Positions 12,580 to 25,376 of a stretch of DNA of 64,000 bases are shown one piece after another. Where the stretch lies: contig QANZ01014283.1 of NCBI GenBank assembly GCA_003254925.1, positions 167,264-231,263 on the forward strand, given 5' to 3'. How positions within the stretch are numbered: the stretch's first letter is position 1; the number at the start of each line of letters is the position of its first letter. Under the pieces are notes generated by a model. That model saw only the letters and a list, made by a program, of their open reading frames with translations. It did no database searches and had not been told where the DNA came from. Both the position numbers and the translations under genes were made by a program. The DNA comes from Chamaecrista fasciculata. Taxonomy: Eukaryota; Streptophyta; Magnoliopsida; Fabales; Fabaceae.

Positions 12580-15500
12580 TTATGCATGGAGATCAAGAAC
12601 AGCTTCCCCTGCAGTGAAAGAACACAATCTGTAACCCAAACACATTTCTATATTCAAACAGTGCCATCAGATACAGAAAAACAACTTTTTCACTGACAAT
12701 TTTTTAACTTGCATCATATTGGTTTTATGCAAATATTTCAATTGCTGAAAAAAATCCAAACCATGATATTATATAAAAATGTGTTGGGATTGCAGGGGTC
12801 GAGAAAATACAGAGAAAAATGTGACCATTACAAACAATTATGTATTTAAGTAGTTCACAATAAAAAATTATGATGCAATATATATAAAAATTGCCCATGC
12901 TATGAAATATGAGTAGTTAAAATGAATCAGTAAAATAGTTGGGTATTGTTTGTGACAGCATGTGGACTAAAGCTAAACATCAGCAGGTAGCCAGTGAATA
13001 AATTTCAGAGTTCAATACATAAATACTGACACTATACCGCTATGCCAAGGCCAGAGATAAGTAATTTCTTCTTACATATATGTTACAAGAAACTAATAGG
13101 AGAGGTAAAAATTAATTAAACCATGCCTTACCGTGCATTCTCTTGACAAATCGTTCAAACTCTATGAAGTTGTATCTTTCCATAAGAGGTGGACCAAGTC
13201 TTAGGTAAGTAAAAGATGTAACATGCTTTCCATCCGGATCGTTCATGGGTTTGCCATTATCTAACATCTTGTTATAACCAACTCGATTTAGGCAAGGAAG
13301 AGAGTTCTCACTAAAAATTGGTAGGCAAACATCCCAAGCAGCATTCAACATCTGCCATTCACAAATTTGGAAGTTGGAACACACTTAAGATTATTATTGA
13401 TTTCTTTCATTAATTTATTTTGTGCCGAAAAGTCAAAAACTAAACATTATTAGTTCTCAAATTTTGTCAAATTAATGACAATGCTTATGTCTATTGCACA
13501 CATTATTATTGAAATTAATTAATATCTAAAAATAGATTAAATTTTTTAAAAATATTTTATGAATATGTTAATATTTATTGTTTGAAGGAATCTGAAATGA
13601 GATACTAACTTTGTCAGTAAGTCCCTTGAACTCTTTTATTTATAGTGTGCTAAAACAGAATAAATTTAATAAAATGATTTTATTAAATTCTTTTATCAAA
13701 TGATTTTACAATTTGCTAAATATAATAAAATGACTCCTTTCTATATGGCAAATATTCATTTAAATTATTATATTAAATAACTAATATAATTTACCAAAAA
13801 AAAAATAACTAATATAATGGCATTTTGGCCAAAACAAGTGCAACTGTAGTTATCTTCTGTTGTGAGGAAGGAATGAATGGCGCATCTTTTGGTTTTAGGG
13901 GAGCGGATTATAAATTTCCAAAACAAAAGGGAGCCATGTAATGTGAACATCTCTCAAGAGATAGGGAGTAACTTACCCAAAGATAAACTATTCTGAAAAG
14001 TTCTTCGCAAAGATATTGATTATATAGGAAACCAACAAGATACTAACGCTCTAGTTAGGATTAAATATTACCTGCCAGACTAATCCCTCAGGATTTGAAA
14101 ATGGCTCTGGAAAGTCCTCATGCTGGTTTGATGCGTACAGGTCAGCACAAGCAAAGTTTAAGCTTGCTGCATTCTTCTTTAACATGGTCATAATTGCAGC
14201 ATAACCATCACGATTGCATGGGTTATAATACCCGGCAGTTAATTCAGCAGCGTGACTCACAGTCTTGTACAACCAATGAATACCTGATAGCTGTTCAGAA
14301 ATTAAATTTGGCAAACAGACTGTATCATTCCAGGGTTCTTCAAAATGGAATTAATAAACAAAGAAATGAAAATAACCAATCAAACACCTAAATTATTTTC
14401 CACCTAAAGATAAATTATGTGAAAATAACCATCCCCGGATTTTGTATGCAGAGAGCTTAGACACAAAACCCATGAAGATCCATCTTCACAATAAAGAACT
14501 AGTCAAATAAGGCACATGCTAAAGTTGCGCCTACTTCATGGAAAATAACTGTGGGAGTTTCTTTTCACTGCTTCGTTCAAAAATTGCATTATTTTCCATG
14601 TGGCTTCAGAACTATATAATCCAAGATTGCAGTCAAGACAAAAAATTTTCTGGTCAACTGTTGATAACCATAACAAATCAGTTTTGGGAAACCCAACAGA
14701 AAGTCATTTCAAGGAAAAAATACATTTTAGAAAATTTAATGAGTATCATTTCCAAACAACTTTCAATGAGAATGAGTTCCGAGAACATATGTTAACAGAA
14801 ACTCTATCAGAAATTGTTTTCTAAGGATTTCATATTTTCAGTGGAATAAATGAAGCATCAATGCTGTAAGAATGTAATAGTTAGGTTCATAATTATGATG
14901 ACTTGCTTCATACTGCACATATAAAATGAGAAATGCAACAATCATACAAATCCATGGTAATTTATGTTTAAAAGCAAAACTATTTTCAAATTACAGTTAC
15001 TTTTTTCTTTAACCCACCTTTGCAGCGATGCAAGTTCCCTCAAAAGCTAATTTTGCCAGAGAAAGCACTCTGTTTCCATGATCAACTAAAACCTGAGAAT
15101 ACCAATTAAGAAAGAACCTGCCATAGTAACCATCATAATCACCTCCATCACAAAAGAAACCTGTTTCATGTGGCTGAGAATTATAGGTACCAGCATTATC
15201 TGGTCCCCTAGCCCATGATGGATGCCCCCTTGCTTCTGCCGCCTTCCTAAGACTATTCAACAAATATTGATCATAGCACTGCCCACAATAAAATCTCAAT
15301 GAGAAACGTATAGATAAAAGAAATCCAATGTATTTACAAGACATTAATGATAGCAACAATGGCAAGGAAGAAGACAAGAAGGCCAGAATGATCCACAAAC
15401 TGTAGACAATACTCAACATGCCAGCAAAATACAAGTCTCCGTTTATCATTCTGATATTATTCAAGGTCTAACACATAAGCTAAAAGTTCTCCCTATATAT

Positions 15501-18500
15501 CAGTAGAAGCTGAATGGAGACCCCAGTCATATAAATAAGTTAGACAAGTAGGAAAAGAGGAAAGAGTAGAAGGTAGCTCAATACGAATTGGTTTGAAAAC
15601 ACACTCACATTTGTGAATTTGACATTTGAGAAGATTACATATTAAAAATAATTTCTCTCTACATTTGAAATTTGGTGTTGTAAGCTTGCAGTTAATAAAC
15701 AAAGGTTTGAGGTTGAAAAGTGATTTATACCTTTATGGACTTCAAATCCAGTACAACTAGTTTTGGATTTAGTCATTAAGAACAAGATTTTGCGAGAGAA
15801 GATGAATGGCCAAGGGAATTACATGACAAGTCTATGCTGTAGGAAGAAGATTTTTACTTGTTCAAAAGAATTTACACAGAAAAAAGAAGCCATAACCCAT
15901 AGTCGGTAATGTTCAGTTATTTCTGCTCCATAGCAGGTAGTCTACATTGGTTAATGAAGAAAGAAGCAAAAATTTGAAAAGGAAAAAAAAAACATAAAAG
16001 ACAAAAGAGTCAAGACCACCCTCCCACATTAGAAAGGTTTCATTTATTTATTTAGTAATGTCCACTACTTCATCATGTAAATGATCTTCAACACCAATAG
16101 AAACAAAATTAGTTTTTTATAAAACTTCACCCAGTTAGAGTGAAAAAATTATTTCTCCTCTCAGTTACAGAATAAGAAAATTGTTGCAGGCAGCTCAGAC
16201 TTCACTGTTTCTTTTCAACTTATCAATTTTGTTTCTTTTTCATTAGATGAACTCAAAATATCCATGTGATAGAATTATGATTAAACTAAAATTAGTGTTA
16301 GTTTTATTGCTACAATGTGTATGAACTGGAAGAGAAAAGAAAGCATTTAGACAAAGATAACAAGATTATAATACTTAGAATAGTAATTACCTGGAATTCA
16401 CCAATACCAGGATATCTCCAACCATGATTTACAGGACAAGATGGGTATCTTAGTTCCCCACAAGGCCCCAGCCCAACTTGAATCATGGAGATTATACCAT
16501 CGTTGAAATACTCATCAAACTCTACCCTGAAGCTTCTCATGAAGTCAAAATAAACCTACAACAATGTACAGTATGCTAAATTATATACTCTACCAAAATA
16601 TCAACACAGCATAAAATGGAAACGCAGCCTCCAGATGGCCAGTAAACATCTGAAATATGACTCTCACAAATTCATTCGAGAAAATGGCGACTTGAGACAA
16701 TATTGTATAGAGGATGAACAGAACTCTCCATGGCAAGGTTTTATAATTACTTCAAATGAAGATTTGTTTACAATGTAGCATATATCAAAATCATTTCTTA
16801 CTCATTTTATCCAAATAAAAATAATAATAACTAGCATATCATTATTACCTCAACAGCAGTCCGACCTCTTAAAACCCGTTCCTTATCTATCCCCCAAGAA
16901 AGACATTCAGGGTTGTGCCTTCCCTCTCTATCAGTGAAAAAGATGTCAGGATTGCTCCGACCAATTTCAGCAACCCAGTGGGGTATTGGAATACAAACAT
17001 CATCACCAATATTGCCTCCACATTCATGAAAAGACATCACAACCTGTCCATAACTTGTCATTAACAAAACCAAATTGAATTATTAACGAAACTGATCATG
17101 TTAAATTAGTAAGTTTAGAAACTCACCTGCAACTTAAGCTTAAGTTCATGCACCATTTGAAAGAGTTTCTTGTAACCATTCCAATTATACTCTAGTGGAG
17201 CATGCGCCTCCACTATCCCCCACCAGCAGTCTAACATAACACCATCAACATGTATTGATTTCAATGCGCTCAGCTGCTTTAGTAGACCATCCGGATCAAC
17301 CAGTTCACATTTCATATTAATGACACCCAACTGCTACCAATACAGTGAGAATATGATGGATGTTGGCATCAAGACTTAGCAACTAGAATAGGTGAAAGGA
17401 GCATAAGAATTTATCAAGATTTTTTTCCTAAAATTGATTATAAAAATTTTCCAGAACACTATTTCGTATTTGTAGAATCACTCAATAGCAAGAATATATA
17501 GATACAGAGTGGTAGCAGCAAGAAACTAAGAGAAACTTTCAATAAAATAATGACAAAGTAAGGTCAAGGAAGTAGCTCACCGGCAGCATCACATAAACTG
17601 GAACATAAGGGGTACCAGCAAAGTCATGCTCTGGTAACTTGTGGGGCATGTCAACAATCTAGAAAGGTAAATGAGTTATTGAAACACTCAACAGAGACTT
17701 AACTTGTGAAAGACACCATAATGGAATATCATACACAATAAAAAGGATGATTATACCCATTATGTTATTACATGGCAAGGCATCATTTCAGGATATTTAG
17801 ATTTCACAGAATAATAAAGGGAAAGAAAAAAAACACTACAACACAATGGAAGCACCAAAAAAAATTCTCAGGCAATCACAATATTAGGTTCTCAATTTGT
17901 CTTCGCTAGAGGTCACTCTTATTTTATATGATCTGCCATGCATATGTGATGAATTAAGGGACTGATATAATTATGACAAATCAGCGAAGAAAGGACTAAT
18001 GCAGGAGAAGATGCAGAGAAATAGCACTACATAGGTTATCTAACTTCCTAGAGACCAGAGACTCTCCCTTCCTATACTGATATTTTACTCCCCCTCCTAC
18101 CTTAGCAGCTTCTCTGATTATACCTACCCAGCCAGCACAGCTCTCACCATCACACACTCACATGTTTTATATGTTTCCTTGTTGGTTATGCTGCCTTACT
18201 TCTTCCTTTTGTGCCTTGTCCAGCTCACCTTTTTTCTTTTTTTCCTACTCTCATTCACTTTTTCTCATTCAAATTGGGTCCAATCCCAGCTTCAGCCTCC
18301 TCCCCCCTCCTTTTCCTGTTCCTTCTTTTATTAGTCTTAACTACAGTAGGCCCATCTATTAACCTCAAGCTACCATTGCTCCTGAAATCATGTTGATTAT
18401 CCTCCAAATCAGCTGCATATCTCTTTTATTTACTGTTTTTAATTGTAGATATGATCTGTAATTAAATTCTGATTTGTTCCTTTATTTTAGGAGTTTTAAT

Positions 18501-21500
18501 TCCTTGATTATAGGCATATATTCTTTAGGAAATCTGTTCAGATTTAATTTAGGAGATTTCATATCTTGTATATATGTAGCTCCTTCTTTGACCTAATATA
18601 CATTGAATCATTTTCCATCTCTACGTTCCTTTTATGGTATCAGAACCTCTAGCCTAACAGCAGCCANCAGCCACAGTTTCTGAACTCACTTGGATCAAAA
18701 ACCTCATGACTGAGCTAAAACAATACACACATACTACACCTACTGTGTTTTGTGACAATGGGAGTACCACCTATATTTGTGCAAACCCAGTGCTTCACAG
18801 AAGAATGAAACATGTTGCCATAGACTTTCATTTTGTGAGGGATCAAGTTCAAGCAAATAATCTCAAAGTTACCCACCTCCATTCAGCTGATCAAGTAGCT
18901 GATCTTCTTACAAAACCACTGTCAAGGTCTACTTTTCAGAATCATCTATCCAAGTTGGGTGTCATCAACATAACCCCCAACTTGCGGGGGCGTATTAACC
19001 TCAAGCTACCATTGCTCCTGAAATCATGTTGATTATCCTCCAAATCAGCTGCATATCTCTTTTATTTACTGTTTTTAATTGTAGATATGATCTGTAATTA
19101 AATTCTGATTTGTTCCTTTATTTTAGGAGTTTTAATTCCTTGATTATAGGCATATATTCTTTAGGAAATCTGTTCAGATTTAATTTAGGAGATTTCATAT
19201 CTTGTATATATGTAGCTCCTTCTTTGACCTAATATACATTGAATCATTTTCCATCTCTACGTTCCTTTTATGGTATCAGAACCTCTAGCCTAACAGCAGC
19301 CATATCCTTCTATCCTTGACCTATCTCTCACTCTCCACCATGGCCTCATCAAACAATGCCACTGCCACTGTTGTTAATGCTGATAACACCCCTGGAATCA
19401 ACACAACAGTAGTCCAATTCAATCCAGTCACACAATTGCCAATTAAGCTTGCTGGCCCACACAATTTTGCTCTTTGGAAGGCTCAAGTTTCAATGCTCAT
19501 GCGTGGCCACAATCTTTATGGCCATCTTGATGGAACAACATCATCACCTAACCCTACTGATGCTGCCTTCCCTAACTGGTTTCGTCAAGACCAGTTAATT
19601 CAAAATGCCCTTCTCACTTCAGTGGACACTACCATAGCATCAACCGTAGCTGCTGCTGAAAATGCACACGCTGCTTGGACTGCCCTCCACACCTCCTATG
19701 CAAACAAATCCCAAACACGAATTCTAAGCCTTCGCGATAGACTTGCTGCCTCCTCTAAAGATTCCAAATCAATTGCTGAATATCTTCAAGTCAAGTCCAT
19801 ATGTGACGAATTATCCACAACTGGTGCTCCCATCTCTAATGCCGAATCTAATGCCGAACTGCTCATCACAGTCCTTAGGGGTCTTGGACCTGTGTATCGT
19901 GAAATCTCTGCTGCAATTAGGGCTCGTGATTCAGCCATCACTTTTGAAGAACTCCATGAGAAACTTCTAGAACATGAATTACTCCTTAAACATGAGGACA
20001 CCAAGAAAACTCTCTCTCAACCCATTACAGCCCATATAACTCAAACCCAGCAACACCCTCCCTCATATAATCCCAGAAATCAGAATTTCAATAGGAGACA
20101 AAACTATCAAACCCAACCAAACCACTATATAAATCACCAACCATGGAGACCTAGGCGTAATCTACAGCAGCAAGCTAAAATCTACTGTCAACTCTGTGAT
20201 AAACCAGGTCACCTGGCCAAAGTGTGCAGATCAGCCTCTCACAATCATGTTCAAGCACGTGCCAACTTTGCTGCCAAATTTCAGCCACAAGCCCCATGGA
20301 TAGTGGACACCGGGGCCACTCATCACATCACTTCAGATGCAAATAGCTTCATAAGTACCCAAGACTACAGCGGATCTGAAGGCATTTTGTTGGGTAATGG
20401 TAATGAAATCCCAATATCCCAAACTGGTAACATTACTATCCCCACTTCAAAAAAAATTTCACTCTTTCAAATACCCTTTGCTCACCTCAAATTACCAACA
20501 ACCTCATCTCTGTCACTAAATTTTGCATTGATAACAACACATCTATTGAATTCTTCCCTTTTTCTTTTGTTGTGAAGGATCTGACTACGGGGCGCCTCTA
20601 ATTTGCGGACAGAGTAGAGATGGATTATATGAGTGGCCAAGACAACAACACCAAGCCAAATGCAACATCACAACATCCAATCACCTATGGCACCGTAGAT
20701 TAGGTCACCCCAATAACAGTGTACTCAATAATATTTTTCAGCAACTCTCAATTCCTAGATCTAAGTCCAATCTGTTTTGTGATTCATGTTCTTCTAATAA
20801 AAGCCACCGGCTACCATTTGTCAAAAATACTCTTCATGGCACTAAGCCTCTAGAATTAATATATTGTGATGTATGGGGACCCTCCCCAGTTACTTCCATT
20901 GATCAAAAAAGGTATTATGTGATCTTTGTTGATGAGTTTACAAAATATATGTGGCTTTACACAATGAAAACAAAATCTGAAGTTGCAGAAATTTTTAAAC
21001 AACTCCATCAAGTGTTGGAAAAACAGCTTGAAACAAAGTTGAAATCCCTTTATACAGATGGTGGAATTGAATTTCAACCTCTTCGACCTTATCTACAAAG
21101 CCATGGAATCCAACACCTCATATCTCCACCTTATACACCACAACGAGTTGCCATAGTGGAAAGAAGACATAGACACATAATAGAAACCACCAAAACTCTT
21201 CTACATCAAGCATCCCTACCATCAAATTTTTGGTCCTATGCCTGCGCTCATGCAACCTATCTCATTAACCAAATGCCCACCCCAAACCTAGACAACCAAT
21301 CCCCCCTTCAAAACCTATTCCACACATCACCAAACTTTAACAACCTCAAAGTTTTTGGATGCTTATGCTACCCTTGGCTTAAACCTTACAACAAACACAA
21401 GCTAGACCCCAAATCCAAACCGTGTGTCTACCTTGGCTTCTCTCATCAATACTACAGCCATCAATGTTATGATCCCAAACTAGCAAAAATATACCTCTCT

Positions 21501-24500
21501 CGAGATGTTGTCTTTTTTGAGGATAACTTTCCCTTCTCCAACATCTTCTCCCAACTCCAACCCAAATCACATCCAAAATGGGAACTCATAAACAATGACC
21601 AACCCAAAGAATCACAACCAGCCATACTAGACCCTCACCTACCCCCAACAAAGACTCATGTGCCTAGCCAACCCTCACAGTTTGTCTCTACTTCTGAAGT
21701 GAACAGCGGGCACTCCCAACAGTCAGGTAATTCCACATCTCTTCTCCATTCTAATTCTTCTTTCCCATCCTCTAACCCCTTGTCAATGCAGCAACCACAA
21801 CCAACCCCAATTCCTAAACCCCTAAACACCTACCAACGAAGAAACCATTCCGTCAAACCACCACACACTTCTATAAATAAAAATCCAGCCACTAATCCTA
21901 CCTCTTCCAATACACAGCCACCAAACCCACCACAACCAACCAAACCTACACCAACAATTAGCCAAGCAAAACCCTCAAAAGCACCAAAACCTCCTCCCCA
22001 CCATCCAATGAAAACCCGAAGCAAATCTTCCAAGCCAATTCCTCAACAACACCTAACCATCACCACCTCATCCACCCCACGAACCTATAAACAAGCCAAA
22101 GCCATTCCTCATTGGAACCAAGCCATGGAACACGAGTATCAAGCCCTCATTCACAACAAAACTTGGGATCTAGTTCCATTCACCAACCAACAAAATGTAG
22201 TTGATTGCAGGTGGCTTTTCCGAATTAAATACAAATCTAATGGTAGTGTTGACAGATTTAAGGCTCGATTAGTGGCCAAAGGTTTCACACAAAGACCCGG
22301 CATTGATTATCACAACACTTTTAGTCCAGTAGTGAAACCAACCACAATAAGACTTGTTCTCACTTTAGCTACACAAAGGGGCTGGCAAATAAATCAAGTA
22401 GACATCAACAATGCCTTTCTACAAGGCAACCTGACCGAGACAGTATACATGAGGCAGCCACCAGGTTATGAGGACACTAACAATCCCACACATGTTTGTA
22501 AGCTCAATAAGGCCATTTACGGCCTCAAACAAGCCCCAAGGGCTTGGTACATGGAGCTAAGCAATTTTTTGGTGTCCCTCAATTTTGAAAAATCGAAATC
22601 TGACCCATCTCTTTTCATCATGCAGCAAGGGTCCACTCTAATTTACATTATTGTGTATGTAGATGACATAATCATTACAGGAAATAATGGAGGACAGATC
22701 AGGTCTTACATTGACAAGCTAGCCAAAAGATTCTCTCTTAAAGATATGGGGCCTCTACAATACTTTCTGGGAGTTGAGGTCATTCAACTTGCTGATTGCA
22801 CAGTGTTAGCTCAACACAAGTACATTCTAGATCTCCTCCATGAAGCAAAAATGACAAATTGCAAAGGTGTTCCCACTCCCATCACTAGCAACACCTTTGA
22901 GACATCCCCAAGTGACAATGAGGTCAATGGCAAGGAATACAGAAAGATAATTGGCAAACTTCACTACTTGTCAATTACGAGACCAGACATCTCCTATGCA
23001 GTGAGCAAATTATCCCAAGCCATGCATCAGCCCCTAATGTCTCATTGGATAGCACTAAAACGTCTACTTCGCTACCTCCAAGAGACAAATCAGTTTGGTC
23101 TACTGATTAAAAAGAAAAAAGATAATACCCTCACTGCATATTCAGATTCAGATTGGGCAGGAGATCCCACAGATAGAACATCCACAACTGGATATATCAT
23201 ATATTTAGGTGACACACCTATCTCATGGTCCTCTAAAAAACAGCGTTTGGTGTCAAGGTCATCCACTGAGGCTGAGTATAGAGCAGTTGCAGCCACAGTT
23301 TCTGAACTCACTTGGATCAAAAACCTCATGACTGAGCTAAAACAATACACACATACTACACCTACTGTGTTTTGTGACAATGGGAGTACCACCTATATTT
23401 GTGCAAACCCAGTGCTTCACAGAAGAATGAAACATGTTGCCATAGACTTTCATTTTGTGAGGGATCAAGTTCAAGCAAATAATCTCAAAGTTACCCACCT
23501 CCATTCAGCTGATCAAGTAGCTGATCTTCTTACAAAACCACTGTCAAGGTCTACTTTTCAGAATCATCTATCCAAGTTGGGTGTCATCAACATAACCCCC
23601 AACTTGCGGGGGCGTATTAACCTCAAGCTACCATTGCTCCTGAAATCATGTTGATTATCCTCCAAATCAGCTGCATATCTCTTTTATTTATTGTTTTTAA
23701 TTGTAGATATGATCTGTAATTAAATTCTGATTTGTTCCTTTATTTTAGGAGTTTTAATTCCTTGATTATAGGCATATATTCTTTAGAAAATCTGTTCAGA
23801 TTTAATTTAGGAGATTTCATATCTTGTATATATGTAGCTCCTTCTTTGACCTAATATACATTGAATCATTTTCCATCTCTACGTTCCTTTTATCATCAAA
23901 TAACTAGTTCATGCAGTTGCATGTTAGCAGCAACTGGAAGATACATATTTCTAGAAAATGTTACTATATTGGTTGACTATATAATAGTTAAATGCTTATT
24001 CACATACCTGCTTCTCATCAATGTTATCCATTGGACCACCTATGAGGGTATGGTTGTCTCTCTGTTCTTCTCCAATCCCCACCATGGAAGATGTTTGAGA
24101 CTGGGAACCTGAGGCCAGATCATAAGATGATGGAGCTGGCATATAAACACCTTTCATTTGACTTGCACTGTGCTCTGATGAGCTCCTAAAGCTAGAACTG
24201 ACTCCCTTGAGGGAAGCAGGTTTAGTCTGTTGAGAAGCCATGTGGAAAGAAGATGGAGCCACCACTGTAGAACTACCAACAGCTGGTCTCTGACCCTGTA
24301 AAATAGAGAACAAAAGATTCGCATTTGGGTATTATCCTGAGATTAGACAGAATTCAAATTCAACAATCAACACTAATAAGATATTTGACAGCCAAGTATT
24401 TCCTAAATTGAGTAAGCCAAATACTAAGATGAATAAGAAATATAAGATTAGCTAGTACAAAATCCATGCTAAGCACCGATTTATAAACATTTGAAACCGA

Positions 24501-25376
24501 TAACCAAGATATTCTTGGAAGAAATCTAAGTATCCTTATTTAATATTTAAGAACTATCAACATAAATAGGCAGAAGTTCACAGTATTTGAAGTACAGACA
24601 AAAAGTAAAATGATTAGGCAACACCATCTCCTCCAATAAATAAACACATACCCACACAAATACGTGAGCATCTGCACCAAAAAGACACCAAATCCAAGTC
24701 AAATCTATCTTACTCCAGTCTCAATAGACAAGTACCTGAAAGCTTTTGATGAAAAATATTTGATGATTTTCCTTATGAGATGCAACTTTAAACCGAAGGG
24801 ATAGGGGAGATTTAGTTTTGTAACTAACCTTATCCTAATCCTAACAACATATACCTTAATTGAATATCATATATACACGGCTAAATAATATAATTAAATT
24901 TATAATGACAAACTAAAAGTTATTGTTTTCCACAGTACCTGAGGTCTTGAAGGAAAAATAGTTCCATCTGGAAGAACCACCCATCCAGCTTCCCTTGCTA
25001 GAGCAGCAATGACATCATTAATGTCAGCTCTAACTCTTAGATTGTAGTTTCCATGCCTCCGAAGCCCTGCCAAGATCCTAGCAGTTATAGCCCTTCGATG
25101 CCGCTCTCTTAGCTTTGTTCTCTCTTTCTCTTCTAGTGGTCTACACCGTCGAGCACCTCCTGGGGTGCTTACTTGATCTTGGAATTGCTGCTGCTGTTGA
25201 AACCTATTGTTGCCATTAGCAGTTACCACCCCACCATCAATCTCTACCATCACTGGAGCAGCACCATGATTTCTTCCATTTTCTTCATCATAGTCATCCT
25301 CTTCTTTGACATCCATATCGATTTCTTCATCATCATCTTCACTAGTTCCAATCAGCTTCTGCATATCAGTTTCCAT
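12580..25376 (-). CDS. BAM7: BZR1-domain nuclear beta-amylase (BAM7/BAM8 type)
   Basis: Ten exons on the minus strand, all in frame, give 698 residues: 24939-25376, 24008-24295, 17581-17658, 17127-17330, 16849-17043, 16391-16555, 15018-15278, 14072-14290, 13132-13351, 12580-12608. Residues about 72-146 form a BZR1-type bHLH-like DNA-binding domain ([19 protein letters not shown], then [18 protein letters not shown]) after an acidic N-terminus. A Ser-rich linker follows, then from about residue 243 a glycosyl-hydrolase-14 beta-amylase domain ([48 protein letters not shown]). Family members are nuclear transcription factors binding brassinosteroid-linked promoters. The first catalytic Glu is present (E435), but the position expected for the second reads Asp (D593), and HWWY reads HWLY. 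The last exon is only 29 nt and supplies GEAVLDLHA; without it the frame would read a false WFN ending at 13112. BAM7 is favoured over BAM8 from memory only. Confidence 0.93.
18357..18634 (+). repeat. Copia LTR, copy 1
   Basis: 278-bp LTR starting TATTAACC and ending CCTTTTA, followed at once by the primer-binding site TGGTATCAGA. By eye identical to the LTR at 18993. Confidence 0.9.
18668..18992 (+). repeat. Duplicated 3' internal Copia fragment (RNase H end)
   Basis: 325 bp identical by eye to 23290-23614. It encodes the last RNase H and tail residues ([12 protein letters not shown] to LGVINITP). It is joined directly to the first LTR's leader through a single N, so all of gag, protease, integrase and RT is missing between these two LTRs. 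Confidence 0.9.
18993..19270 (+). repeat. Copia LTR, copy 2
   Basis: 278-bp LTR preceded by the purine tract GCGGGGGC and followed by the primer-binding site. It acts as 3' LTR for the short left unit and 5' LTR for the full right unit. Confidence 0.9.
19316..20575 (+). CDS. Copia gag-protease reading frame
   Basis: About 419 residues; the start may be the second Met at about residue 9 (MASSNN). It carries a UBN2/DUF-type Copia gag ([18 protein letters not shown]), a CCHC zinc knuckle ([14 protein letters not shown], about residues 292-305) and the aspartic-protease active site ([12 protein letters not shown]). The true frame leaves this ORF near 20480 through a frameshift, and the last 25 or so residues (after [10 protein letters not shown]) are out of frame. 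Confidence 0.88.
   Translation: MTYLSLSTMASSNNATATVVNADNTPGINTTVVQFNPVTQLPIKLAGPHNFALWKAQVSMLMRGHNLYGHLDGTTSSPNPTDAAFPNWFRQDQLIQNALLTSVDTTIASTVAAAENAHAAWTALHTSYANKSQTRILSLRDRLAASSKDSKSIAEYLQVKSICDELSTTGAPISNAESNAELLITVLRGLGPVYREISAAIRARDSAITFEELHEKLLEHELLLKHEDTKKTLSQPITAHITQTQQHPPSYNPRNQNFNRRQNYQTQPNHYINHQPWRPRRNLQQQAKIYCQLCDKPGHLAKVCRSASHNHVQARANFAAKFQPQAPWIVDTGATHHITSDANSFISTQDYSGSEGILLGNGNEIPISQTGNITIPTSKKISLFQIPFAHLKLPTTSSLSLNFALITTHLLNSSLFLLL
20598..23654 (+). pseudogene. Copia pol: integrase, reverse transcriptase, RNase H
   Basis: Open from about 20598 (first Met at 20919) to a stop inside the 3' LTR. In order: GAG-pre-integrase HHCC region ([13 protein letters not shown]), integrase core with the DDE acids (WGPSPVTS region, [16 protein letters not shown]), a Pro-rich linker, RT with the YVDDIIITG active site, and RNase H ([28 protein letters not shown]). 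It lies in a third frame from gag, so two frameshifts (near 20480 and near 20595) separate gag-protease from pol. The intermediate frame contains [10 protein letters not shown]. The element is therefore unlikely to make a full polyprotein. Confidence 0.88.
23615..23892 (+). repeat. Copia LTR, copy 3 (3' LTR)
   Basis: 278 bp; differs from the other two LTRs at two positions seen by eye (C to T near 23692, G to A near 23787). Ends TTTTA at 23892 and is followed by tcatc. Confidence 0.9.

Larger units (their letters stand above)
18357..23892 (+). mobile_element. Young Copia LTR retrotransposon with three LTRs, antisense in the beta-amylase intron
   Basis: Layout: LTR (18357-18634), primer-binding site, one N at 18667, 325 bp of internal 3' end (18668-18992), LTR (18993-19270), full internal region, LTR (23615-23892). 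Each LTR is 278 bp. The first two look identical and the third differs at two bases (about 23692 and 23787). A TGGTATCAGA primer-binding site (initiator-tRNA-Met type) directly follows the first two LTRs, and a purine tract GCGGGGGC precedes the second and third. Flanks share CATC (18353-18356 and 23893-23897, allowing one shift), fitting a short target duplication. The coding region is broken by two frameshifts. It sits in the intron between 24008 and 17658 of the beta-amylase gene, on the opposite strand. Confidence 0.93.

Noticed and set aside
13112-13131. Beta-amylase stop at 13112 (ending KAWFN)
   Set aside because: A GTAAGG donor interrupts the codons, and a downstream 29-nt exon restores the conserved family ending.
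18162-18396. Short frames left of the first Copia LTR
   Set aside because: CT-rich intron and LTR sequence, no protein similarity.
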